DNA of 64,000 nt from DATKMK01 sp035541895 (GTDB lineage: Bacteria; Desulfobacterota; Binatia; HRBIN30; JACQVA1): contig DATKMK010000012.1 of the NCBI GenBank assembly GCA_035541895.1, positions 1 through 64,000 of the forward strand, given 5' to 3'. Position numbers and translations under genes: made by a program. Shown here piece by piece: positions 44,689-52,272 of the stretch (positions are counted from its first letter, which is position 1; each line of letters opens with the position of its first letter). The notes under the pieces are model-generated. The model was given only the letters and a program-made list of their open reading frames with translations. It was not told where the DNA came from and did not search any database.

Positions 44689-44934
44689 ATGGACCGAGCC
44701 ACGCAAGCCGAACTCGAAGCGCAACTGGTGCTGATGTCGCGGACAGTCCGCGACAAGCTCGACCGCGTTCGGATCAAATTGCATCTCGCGGAATGGCAGG
44801 CGCTCACCATCGAGGAACGAACGCAACTGCGCGACGCCCACTGTGATCAGCCGCAAGACCTCGAGCGGTTTGCCGCCTTGGTCGACGAGCTGGTGCGCCG
44901 CCGCACCGGCCATGCGCCGGATCGACTCGCATGA
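44689..44934 (+). CDS. Small protein resembling nitrate-reductase-associated family
   Basis: 81 aa; GAGGAG lies 5 bp before ATG 44689. The core SRTVRDKLDRVRIKLHLAEW followed by QALTIEER resembles the small 'nitrate reductase associated' family (PMxVRxKLD...KLxLxEW). No nitrate reductase is in the window, so function is open. Its stop overlaps the next start in ATGA, so it is translationally coupled to the ogt gene. Confidence 0.6.
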   Translation: MDRATQAELEAQLVLMSRTVRDKLDRVRIKLHLAEWQALTIEERTQLRDAHCDQPQDLERFAALVDELVRRRTGHAPDRLA

Positions 44935-45449
44935 GCAATCACACGGAGCCGCTCGCGATCGGCGCCCTGGAGACGCCGCACGGGACCATGCACGTCGCCA
45001 CGTCAGCGCGGGGCGTGTGCCGGATCGAGTTGCCGGTCGCGCGCGCTGCTCGTCGCTTCGAGCGTTGGCTCCGGACGGCTGGGCGTGAGACGGTGAACGT
45101 ATCACCGCTGCTCGCGCGAACGCTGCGCGAGTTGCAGGCGTACTTCGCCGGCGGCCTGCGTCGCTTCACGGTCCCGCTCGATCTCGCCGGAACCGAGTTC
45201 CAGCAGCGGGTGTGGCGGACGGTCGCGAGCGTGCCCTTCGGCAGCACCACCTCCTACGGTGCGGTGGCGCGCGCCATCGGCGAGCCCGGCAAGGCGCGCG
45301 CGGTGGGTGCCGCCAACGGCGCCAACCCGGTGCCGATCATCGTGCCGTGTCATCGCATCATCGGCGCCGACGGCTCGCTGACCGGCTACGGCGGCGGGCT
45401 GCCGCTGAAGCTGTGGTTGCTACGTCACGAAGGAGCTCTCATCGCATGA
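44931..45449 (+). CDS. ogt: Methylated-DNA-protein-cysteine S-methyltransferase
   Basis: 172 aa suicide repair protein removing O6-alkylguanine adducts. Acceptor Cys in VPCHRII, HTH region FGSTTSYGAVARAIGEPGKA, and GYGGGLPLKLWLLRHE ending are all present. Overlaps both neighbours by 4 bp (ATGA). Confidence 0.93.
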   Translation: MSNHTEPLAIGALETPHGTMHVATSARGVCRIELPVARAARRFERWLRTAGRETVNVSPLLARTLRELQAYFAGGLRRFTVPLDLAGTEFQQRVWRTVASVPFGSTTSYGAVARAIGEPGKARAVGAANGANPVPIIVPCHRIIGADGSLTGYGGGLPLKLWLLRHEGALIA

Positions 45450-47260
45450 AATCGGTGGTGCGCATCGCCAATGCCGGCGGATACTGGGGCGACGATCCGG
45501 AGGCGTTGTACCGACAGGTGGCGGGCGGTCCGATCGACTACGTGACCTCCGACTTCTTGGCCGAAATCACGATGGTCATCCTGCACCGCCAGCGGGCGCG
45601 CAATCCGAAAGCCGGGTTCGCGTACGACTTTATCCACCAGCTCAAACCGGCGTTGCAGCTCATTGCCGAGCGCGGCATCACGGTCATCGTCAACGCTGGC
45701 GGAATCAATCCGCACGGATGCGCCGACGCGGTTGCCGCACTGTGCGCGGAGCTCGGCGTGAGGTTGCCGATCGGTGTCGTGAGCGGCGACAACCTCCTCG
45801 ATCGCCTCGATGCGCTGGAGGCGGGCGGCGTGCGCCTCGATCACATGGACGGCGCGCGCTCGTACGATGAGATTCGCGGCAAGATCGTCGCCGCCAATGT
45901 GTACCTTGGCGCCAAGCCCGTGGTCGAAGCACTGCGACGCGGCGCGCGCATCATCGTCACCGGCCGCACCACCGACGCTGCGTTGATCCTGGCGCCGTTG
46001 ATGCACGAGTTCGAGTGGGCGTGGGACGACTGGAACCGCATCGCCGCGGGGGTGGTCGCCGGCCACATTCTGGAGTGCGGCGCGCAGGCCACCGGCGGCA
46101 ACTTCACCGACTGGCAATCGCTGCCGTCGATGCTCGACATGGGATACCCGATCGTCGAGGCCGCGCCCGATGGCTCGTTCGTGGTCACCAAGCATCCGGG
46201 AACCGGCGGCGCGGTCACCTGCGCCACGGTCACGGAACAGTTGTTGTACGAGATCGGCGATCCGTCGGCGTACTTGACGCCCGACGTCAGCGTCGATTTT
46301 ACGTCCTTCGATCTGCATCAAGACGGAGCCGATCGCGTGCGGGTGGATCACGTGCGCGGCGCGCCGGCGCCCGCCACGCTCAAGGCGTCGGTGGTGTACA
46401 GCGACGGCTTCAAAGCCGTCGGCACGTCGTTGATTTCGGGTCCCAATGTTATCGCGAAGGGAACTCGCCTGGCGGAGATGCTGTTTCATCGTCTCGGCGA
46501 CTACCGCGAACGGCGCGTCGACTGCGTCGGCTACCGTGGCTGCTGGGGCGGCGCGGCGCCCGAGGTCGAGCCGAACGAGGCCGTTTTCCGCATCGGCGTG
46601 CGCGATCACGATCGCCGCAAGATCGAGCGGTTTGCGAATCACTTTCTCGCCTTCGGTCTGCAGGCGCCGCCCGGGTTCGGCATCTTTGCCGGCCGGCCCG
46701 ACGTACAGGAGGCGCTCGGCTTCTGGCCCGCGTTGGTGCCGCGCGAACTGGTGACTGCGGAGGTGGATGTGCTCGGCGGCGGTCGCACGGAACATCTCGC
46801 TGTTCCGATGGCGTTACCCGGCGCCGGTGCTGCTGCGCTGGCGTCATCGACAGCGCCGCGCGCCGAATCGCGCGCGGCGTTCGGTCGCGCCTCACGACGG
46901 GTTCGGTTGAGCGAGATCGCGCACGCACGGTCGGGCGATAAGGGCGACCACGCCAACATCGGCGTTGCGGCGCGGTCCGATGCGGCGTTCGAGTTTCTTC
47001 GCAACGCATTGACGGCGGCGCGGGTGAAGGAGTACTTCGCCGACCTCGTGCGCGGCGACGTCGTGCGCTACGAACTGCCCAATCTCCGCGCCTTCAACTT
47101 CATGTTGCACAACGCGCTCGGCGGCGGCGGCACGCTGTCGTTGCGAGTCGATCATCAGGGCAAGACCCTCGCGCAAGGCTTGTTGCAGATGGAGCTGGAG
47201 GTGCCGGAAGAAGTAGGCGAGGGCAGCAGCGCTAGGACTCGACTCGCGACACTCGACTGA
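45446..47260 (+). CDS. AtuA-like acyclic terpene utilisation protein (DUF1446)
   Basis: 604 aa. The long N-terminal domain (RIANAGGYWGDDPEAL, TVIVNAGGINPHGCA, GRTTDAALILAPLMHEFEW, GNFTDWQSLPSMLDMG) is the AtuA/DUF1446 family linked to citronellol/geraniol breakdown in Pseudomonas. The C-terminal ~110 residues (SEIAHARSGDKGDHANIGVA) are the AtuA-associated second domain, fused here. Biochemical role is still unclear; acyl-CoA pathway participation is the usual inference. ATG 45446 overlaps the ogt stop. Confidence 0.88.
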   Translation: MKSVVRIANAGGYWGDDPEALYRQVAGGPIDYVTSDFLAEITMVILHRQRARNPKAGFAYDFIHQLKPALQLIAERGITVIVNAGGINPHGCADAVAALCAELGVRLPIGVVSGDNLLDRLDALEAGGVRLDHMDGARSYDEIRGKIVAANVYLGAKPVVEALRRGARIIVTGRTTDAALILAPLMHEFEWAWDDWNRIAAGVVAGHILECGAQATGGNFTDWQSLPSMLDMGYPIVEAAPDGSFVVTKHPGTGGAVTCATVTEQLLYEIGDPSAYLTPDVSVDFTSFDLHQDGADRVRVDHVRGAPAPATLKASVVYSDGFKAVGTSLISGPNVIAKGTRLAEMLFHRLGDYRERRVDCVGYRGCWGGAAPEVEPNEAVFRIGVRDHDRRKIERFANHFLAFGLQAPPGFGIFAGRPDVQEALGFWPALVPRELVTAEVDVLGGGRTEHLAVPMALPGAGAAALASSTAPRAESRAAFGRASRRVRLSEIAHARSGDKGDHANIGVAARSDAAFEFLRNALTAARVKEYFADLVRGDVVRYELPNLRAFNFMLHNALGGGGTLSLRVDHQGKTLAQGLLQMELEVPEEVGEGSSARTRLATLD

Positions 47261-47275
47261 GCTACATCTCGCTCC

Positions 47276-47482
47276 ATGATTGCTGGACAAGACAACAAGG
47301 CGCTTTCGGTCGCGTGCGCCGGCTGCGGCAAGGAGTATCCGACTCAACGGCACATGAATCGCCCGGAGATCACCGGCTATCCGGTGCGTGTCGGCAACGT
47401 GCGCCGAAGTGTGCCGCTGTGTCGCGCGTGCGTCGACAAGGGCGTGAAGCCGGAAGACGTGGCGACCAAACCGGCGGCGTGA
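47276..47482 (+). CDS. Small zinc-ribbon protein
   Basis: 68 aa with two CxxC pairs (ACAGCGKEYP, then LCRACVDKG) forming a likely structural zinc ribbon. No family assigned. Lies 15 bp after AtuA and 37 bp before the epoxide-hydrolase-like gene, so probably in the same transcript. Confidence 0.6.
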   Translation: MIAGQDNKALSVACAGCGKEYPTQRHMNRPEITGYPVRVGNVRRSVPLCRACVDKGVKPEDVATKPAA

Positions 47483-47519
47483 TCCGTTGCGATCGGCAAC
47501 CGCATGAGGAGAGGGAGAC

Positions 47520-47903
47520 ATGCGTGAAGAGAATGAGAACGAAAGTCTGGTGCGCAGTTTCTGCGAGGCATTCACGCGGCGCGACATCAGCGAGCTGCTC
47601 GGCTTCTTCACCGAGGACGCCGTCTATCACAACATCCCGGTCGAACCGGTGCGCGGGCACGATGGAATCAAAAGCACCTTCGACATGTTCGTGGCTCCCG
47701 CGTCGCGCATCGAGTTCGAGATTCTCAACATGGCCTCCGTCGGCAACGTGGTGCTGACCGAGCGCATCGACCGCTTCGTGATCGCCGGGAAAGAGATCGC
47801 GCTCCCGGTCGCCGGCGTGTTCGAGATCCGTTACGGCAAGATCGCCGCGTGGCGCGACTACTTCGACATGCAGACGTACATGAAGCAAGCAGGGATCGGG
47901 TGA
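47520..47903 (+). CDS. Limonene-1,2-epoxide hydrolase-family protein
   Basis: 127-aa cone-shaped alpha+beta protein of the LEH/SnoaL group. TEDAVYHNIPVEPVRGHDGI and the ERIDRF...WRDYFD pair carry the Asp-Arg-Asp positions used for epoxide hydrolysis. AGGAGAGGGAG precedes ATG. Adjacent to an AtuA homologue, which hints at terpenoid degradation; real substrate unknown. The stop lies inside a 90-bp inverted repeat. Confidence 0.85.
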   Translation: MREENENESLVRSFCEAFTRRDISELLGFFTEDAVYHNIPVEPVRGHDGIKSTFDMFVAPASRIEFEILNMASVGNVVLTERIDRFVIAGKEIALPVAGVFEIRYGKIAAWRDYFDMQTYMKQAGIG

Positions 47904-47988
47904 GTAGTGAATGGTGAGTAGTGGGACGTGAGTGGCCGGAGGAAGTCAGACCACTCACGTCTCACTACTCACCATCTCACCATTCACC
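47899..47988. repeat. Long imperfect hairpin between convergent genes
   Basis: The inner 23-bp arms (47913-47935 and 47951-47973) match at 22 positions, with a 15-base loop; GTGAGTAGT-like units repeat in the outer arms. It covers the stop of the epoxide-hydrolase gene and encodes the last ~10 codons of the minus-strand oxidoreductase (NGEMVSSET). It could act as a bidirectional terminator. A related ACTCACCATTCACC unit recurs at 54701-54714, so this is probably an interspersed repeat family. Confidence 0.75.
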
Positions 47989-48947
47989 GGCACTGCCTTT
48001 CCTGCCGCGCTCGCGCGATAGCACGCTTCGGCGATCGCGACGGCGCGCAGCCCTTCTTCCAGCGGAATCGGCATCGGTCCGCCGCGGCGCAGCGCCGCCG
48101 CGAAATCGCGTAAGACTTCCGGGACGGTTTGTCGGCTCGGCGCGATGTCGAGCGGGATCATCGTCGTGCCGTCGATGCGATAGGCGCGACGCAGAACGTG
48201 ATCGCCGGCCAGCGCCCCGCGTTGGCCGGCGACCTCGATACCGCCGCAGCGGCTCTGCGTCGCTCTTGATCCGACCGCGGATGCGAGAATGCGGCCGCCT
48301 TCCATGGCAATGACGGCGCTGAAGTTGTCTTCGGTCCGCTGCGTGACGATGTGGTTCATCTCGCAGCTCACGCGCGCCGCTTCGCAGCCGGTCAGGAGGC
48401 GAATCAAATCGAACATGTGCACGCCGGTGTGCAGCACCATGCCGCCACCCGAGACGGCCGGATCGTCGAGCCACGCGAGCGGCGACGGCTCGAAGCGCTG
48501 GCTGACACGGACCGAGTGAATCGCGCCGATCGTCGGCAGCGCCGCGCGAATGGTGTCGACCACGGCGTTGTAGCGCAGCGTCTGCGCCACCATCACCGGC
48601 ACGCCGGCCCTTCGCGTGCACGCCAGCAACTCGCGGCCGACGGCCAGGTTCACCGCCGCCGGCTTCTCCAGCAAAATCGCCCGCCGTTCGCCGGCCGCCG
48701 CGGCGACGACGTCGCGATGCAGCGTCGGCGGCACCACGACGATCACCGCTTCGACATCGGGCGCGGCGATCAGCTCGCGATAGTCGGTGTACGGGCGGCA
48801 GCCGAACTCGGCCGCCAACGCGGCGGCTTTGGTCGCGTCGCGCCGAGCCAGCGCGACCAACTGCACCTCGGAAACGTCATCCCGAATGTGCCGGGCATAG
48901 CGCTGGCCGTGTTTGCCCACGCCGATCAACCCGACCCGCAGAGCCAT
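47955..48947 (-). CDS. Gfo/Idh/MocA-family oxidoreductase
   Basis: 330 aa from ATG 48947. N-terminal Rossmann domain GLIGVGKHGQRYARHI, the family's LLEKPAAVN segment (catalytic-region Lys-Pro), and GGGMVLHTGVHMFDLIRLL in the C-terminal domain with the conserved His. Typically NAD(P)-dependent oxidation of sugars or cyclitols. Last gene of the minus-strand diiron operon, 81 bp behind the degenerate paralogue. Its C-terminus is encoded by the repeat at 47899-47988. Confidence 0.88.
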   Translation of the reverse strand: MALRVGLIGVGKHGQRYARHIRDDVSEVQLVALARRDATKAAALAAEFGCRPYTDYRELIAAPDVEAVIVVVPPTLHRDVVAAAAGERRAILLEKPAAVNLAVGRELLACTRRAGVPVMVAQTLRYNAVVDTIRAALPTIGAIHSVRVSQRFEPSPLAWLDDPAVSGGGMVLHTGVHMFDLIRLLTGCEAARVSCEMNHIVTQRTEDNFSAVIAMEGGRILASAVGSRATQSRCGGIEVAGQRGALAGDHVLRRAYRIDGTTMIPLDIAPSRQTVPEVLRDFAAALRRGGPMPIPLEEGLRAVAIAEACYRASAAGKAVPVNGEMVSSET

Positions 48948-49028
48948 AGTGCGCGCGAATCTGCCGCGGCCCGCGCCATTTCGCAAGCGTCGTGGTGCTG
49001 AGTCCGCTTGCCAGGTCGGCACCCAGCT

Positions 49029-50126
49029 TTACGCGAAAAACTTCGGCAACCGGCTGCGGTCGCGGCGATCGAGGCCGGCGGCGCTGAGGCGTTCGAGGTA
49101 TTCGCTCGCTGCGAGTTGGTAGAGCCGGCGCACGCGAGTGCTGCCGCGCTGGATCGCGTCGCGGGCGGTTCCGCCGCCGCTCAAAATGATCAGCGGTTCG
49201 AGCAGCTCGGGGCTGCCGGCGATGCCGGCGAAGGTGTGCTCGGTGCGATCGAGATAGTCGTGCAGGAACGTTGCCTGATGGGGCTGATGCGTGAGGTGGT
49301 AGCGGAGCTGGCCGGTGCCGTACGCGATTTCGCGCGCGGTATCCTGCGACGCGAGGCGAAAGATGCGCGCATCGATCGCCGTCGGCGCCACCGCGGCGAC
49401 ATGGCGGAACACCGCCAGGACCAAGCTGTTCAGCAACACGTTGCAGGCGAGCGAAGCTTCCGGATAGGTCTCGGCGCAGAGAATCTCCTTCAACGCCTGT
49501 TCCGCGGTGGCGCTGGCGCGCTTCAAGCCTTTGCCGCCGGCGAGTGCGCGCTTGCGGAACACTTCGACGTGTCGCGCTTGGTCGATCATCTGCGCGCACA
49601 GGTAGCTCTTCAGTTCGAGGAACTCCTGGTTGATGCTGAAGACCCAGCGCGACGGCACTTCCATGATCACCAGCGCGCTCTCTTCGAGCACGGTGCAGAG
49701 CTGGCTCATCGCGACGTTGATGTCGTCCGCGAGCAGGCTGGCTTTCAGCTCCGCCCACGCAATGTCGGTTGCCGGCACCCAGCGACGCGCCTTTGATTCC
49801 TCGTACAACGCGGCGACGTTGTCCGACCATACGTCGCTCTTGCGATTGAGCGTGTAGCCCAGGTCGGGCAGGCCCGGAACGATCTGCGACCCGCGAGCGG
49901 CCATGCTGTAGTTGCGCCGCAGAAACTCGGGGATGCCGTCGAATCCGTACGAACCGACGTTGCAATCGTCGTAGGTGAACCCGCGCGCGGGATCGTGCGG
50001 CTCGCAGCGCACCTTCTCGGTCGGCGCGTTGTACCAGCCGAGCTGCAGATTGCCCGAAAACACCTTCTGCGTCAGCTCGATCAGCTCGGGATCTTCGAAA
50101 AAGTCCTTTTCGGCAAAATACGCCAT
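49029..50126 (-). CDS. Ferritin-like paralogue with degenerate diiron site
   Basis: 365 aa from ATG 50126. Clearly homologous along its length to the next upstream gene (NRKSDVWSDNVAALYEES, VPSRWVFSINQEFLELKSYL, DQARHVEVFRKRA), but most metal ligands are changed: helix-1 Glu aligns with Ala, DEARH is DQARH, helix-3 Glu is Asn, and the last DEARH is DTARE. Only one His remains. It is probably a non-catalytic partner, scaffold or ligand-binding subunit of the active paralogue. Subfamily reaction unknown. Confidence 0.8.
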   Translation of the reverse strand: MAYFAEKDFFEDPELIELTQKVFSGNLQLGWYNAPTEKVRCEPHDPARGFTYDDCNVGSYGFDGIPEFLRRNYSMAARGSQIVPGLPDLGYTLNRKSDVWSDNVAALYEESKARRWVPATDIAWAELKASLLADDINVAMSQLCTVLEESALVIMEVPSRWVFSINQEFLELKSYLCAQMIDQARHVEVFRKRALAGGKGLKRASATAEQALKEILCAETYPEASLACNVLLNSLVLAVFRHVAAVAPTAIDARIFRLASQDTAREIAYGTGQLRYHLTHQPHQATFLHDYLDRTEHTFAGIAGSPELLEPLIILSGGGTARDAIQRGSTRVRRLYQLAASEYLERLSAAGLDRRDRSRLPKFFA

Positions 50127-50168
50127 GGGCAAGGTTGCTCGGTTGATTGCGTGGTTCGGCGGAGGACT

Positions 50169-51299
50169 TCAGACTTCCTTCAGCACTGCGCGGGTCATCT
50201 CGGTGGCGAGGGCGAGCTTGCTGCGCTCGCGCCGTTCGGGCATGCCGCACTTGTCGAGCCGCTCGAAGTACTCGTCGATCTGCTTGAGGTTGAATTGGGC
50301 GGTGATCTTCAATCCTTGCTCGATGTTCTCTTTCTTCATGCCCTTGCCTGACAGAATGATGAACGGTTCGAGCACTTCTGTGGCGTATCCGCCGCCGAAG
50401 ACGAAGTTCTCCGCCTCGTCGAGGTGCCGATGCACGACCTCGCGCTTCTCGGGGAAATGATCGAGCACCCACTTGAGGTGCTGCATGCCGTAGCCGACGT
50501 GGCGGGCTTCATCCTGCATGACCAAACGAAACAGCTTCTTGTCGGCATCGGTGGGGCTGATGTACTCGCTGAAGCGGAACATCGTCAGCACCATGCCCTC
50601 GGCTTGCAGGTGCAGCGTCAGCGACGCCTCAGCGAAACTGTCGGCGTCGCGGAGGAACTTGAGATTGTGCTCGTTCTGGGCGCTCGCGCGCATCAATCCC
50701 CAACCGGTGGTGAGCGCGCGCTTGCGGAAGACCTCGGCGTGGCGGGCTTCGTCCATCGCTTGCGTCGCGATGAAGTTCTTCACTTCGAAGAAGTCGGCGT
50801 TGAGTCGTCCCAGCCATTTCGCCGGCACGTCGGTCGCAATCATTTCGACTTCCGTTAGGAACGTCAGCAGTTGCGAGTAGGCTTTGCCGATCTCCTCGGG
50901 CAGCTCGTACTTGCGCAGTTCGGCCCACGGAATGTCGGTGGTGGCGTTCCACTGCCGGCTCATCGCCTCTTCGTAGTAGCCCTCGACGTTGTACGCCCAC
51001 ACTTCGCTCTTGCGATTCACTTCCGCCTGCAGGTCGGGAACGCCGGCGGGAATCTCGGCGCCGCGCGGCGCGAAGCTGCGGTTCTTGCGGATCAGCTCGG
51101 GCATATCGGTGAAGCCGTACGCGCCGGTGTCGAGATCGCGGAACGTCAGGCCGCGGCGCGGATTCTGCGGTTCGCACGCCGCCGGCTCGGTCGCCGCGTT
51201 CATCCACGACAGATCCAACTCGCCGGTGCGCATCGTGTACTGGTACTTGTCGACGAAGTCCTTGTCTTCGAGGAAGTCGGTCGTGCTGAGATAGCTCAT
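50169..51299 (-). CDS. Ferritin-like diiron protein (complete site)
   Basis: 376 aa from ATG 51299 (GGAG 7 bp upstream). Ligand set E152, E184/H187 (DEARHAEVF), E234 (LQAEGMV) and E264/H267 (DEARHVGYG) is complete, as in RNR-R2-like oxygenases. It also has a ~100-residue N-terminal region (LTFRDLDTGAYGFTDMPELI, NRKSEVWAYNVEGYYEEA) shared only with the next gene. Gap of 42 bp to the degenerate paralogue and 22 bp to the SCP2-like gene, so one operon. Substrate unknown, perhaps a lipid or CoA ester. Confidence 0.85.
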   Translation of the reverse strand: MSYLSTTDFLEDKDFVDKYQYTMRTGELDLSWMNAATEPAACEPQNPRRGLTFRDLDTGAYGFTDMPELIRKNRSFAPRGAEIPAGVPDLQAEVNRKSEVWAYNVEGYYEEAMSRQWNATTDIPWAELRKYELPEEIGKAYSQLLTFLTEVEMIATDVPAKWLGRLNADFFEVKNFIATQAMDEARHAEVFRKRALTTGWGLMRASAQNEHNLKFLRDADSFAEASLTLHLQAEGMVLTMFRFSEYISPTDADKKLFRLVMQDEARHVGYGMQHLKWVLDHFPEKREVVHRHLDEAENFVFGGGYATEVLEPFIILSGKGMKKENIEQGLKITAQFNLKQIDEYFERLDKCGMPERRERSKLALATEMTRAVLKEV

Positions 51300-51321
51300 G
51301 CTCGCTCCTGTCGGCTGGATA

Positions 51322-51795
51322 CTACGCGTGGGCGGCGGCGCTCGCGGCTTCCGGGAATGCCACATCGACCTTGGCCGCGAGGTCGAAGAACTCCTGGACG
51401 CTCTCGGCGAAGCGATACAACTTGTCGTGTCCGTCGGGATCGTCGTAGACGCAACGAAGGCCCTCGCCGAAGTGGGTCAGCGTGTTGATGGTGTGCGCCG
51501 TGTCGGCGGCGCCGTGTTGCTTGATGTTGCGCAGCATCTCCACCCAGACATTAAGGTGGCCATCGAGGGTGAAGTCGACGGTCTCTCTGCTCAAATCCGC
51601 GGCCTTCAGGCCGACGCACTCGAACACCTCGAAGCTCAACACGCATTGCCACACGCCGCCCGGCAAGGAGGGGTCGCGAACCGCAACCCCGAAGGTGGTG
51701 TCGAAGTACCCGAGCTGCCGAAATCGGTCGCGCTCCTGCTTCATCTGCTCTTGCAATGACTGAAAGAACTCCAGCGACGGAAACCGAATCGGCAT
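51322..51795 (-). CDS. SCP2-like small protein, first gene of the diiron operon
   Basis: 157 aa from ATG 51795, preceded by GGAGGAGG. The pattern FGVAV...LSFEVFECVGLK...VDFTLDGHLNVWVEMLRNIK resembles sterol-carrier-protein-2-type domains, in which a hydrophobic tunnel binds acyl chains; the C-terminal YRFAESVQEFFDLAAKV is an added helix. Assignment is tentative. A perfect palindrome sits directly upstream of the ribosome site. Confidence 0.6.
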   Translation of the reverse strand: MPIRFPSLEFFQSLQEQMKQERDRFRQLGYFDTTFGVAVRDPSLPGGVWQCVLSFEVFECVGLKAADLSRETVDFTLDGHLNVWVEMLRNIKQHGAADTAHTINTLTHFGEGLRCVYDDPDGHDKLYRFAESVQEFFDLAAKVDVAFPEAASAAAHA

Positions 51796-51803
51796 GCCTC
51801 CTC

Positions 51804-51819
51804 CTGAACCGTGGTTCAG
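51804..51819. promoter_or_regulatory. Operator-like palindrome before the diiron operon
   Basis: CTGAACC-GT-GGTTCAG, perfect 7-bp arms, directly upstream of the ribosome site of the SCP2-like gene. The shape is typical of TetR-type operators. No regulator gene is adjacent. Confidence 0.55.
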
Positions 51820-51891
51820 TTCAAAACTGTAAGCGACGCTCACGTGGGAATCAAGGGAACTTGTCGCGACGGTCGCGACGGAGCGAGTCTC

Positions 51892-52119
51892 CTAGTTCGA
51901 CTTCGACGAGTTCAAGTTGCTCGTTTTGCGTTGCTCCTTGGGGGCCGGTGTCGGCAAGTCTTGTCCCTTTTTGACGCTGAGTTCCGGCTTGTCAATGTGC
52001 TTTCCGGCCGAGACGCCCGCGGAACTCGGTGGCGCTTCGGCGGCCTTCTGAGCCTGTGCAGGCTGCGCCAAGACAGCGAACAGACAACCAACAAGCAACG
52101 CGTACTGCCAACGATCCAT
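51892..52119 (-). CDS. Small exported protein
   Basis: 75 aa; ATG 52119 has AGGGGGG 7 bp upstream. Signal peptide MDRWQYALLVGCLFAVLAQP ending near AQA; the rest is a Lys/Ser/Pro-rich, disordered chain (PELSVKKGQDLPTPAPK). A Cys within the hydrophobic stretch (LVGC) could be a lipobox but is poorly placed. No family recognised. Confidence 0.6.
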   Translation of the reverse strand: MDRWQYALLVGCLFAVLAQPAQAQKAAEAPPSSAGVSAGKHIDKPELSVKKGQDLPTPAPKEQRKTSNLNSSKSN

Positions 52120-52272
52120 ATCGATCCCCCCTTTTTTGTTCTCGTATCAATCGCTCAAAACTCACAAGCAGAGTATCGCTCCGGCGGCTGCGGCGCGTCA
52201 ATCCCTGCGCACCGCCGCCGCGGCGAAGCCATTTGCGTCGTTGTCGCGTCCGGCGTATCTGCACGGGATACC

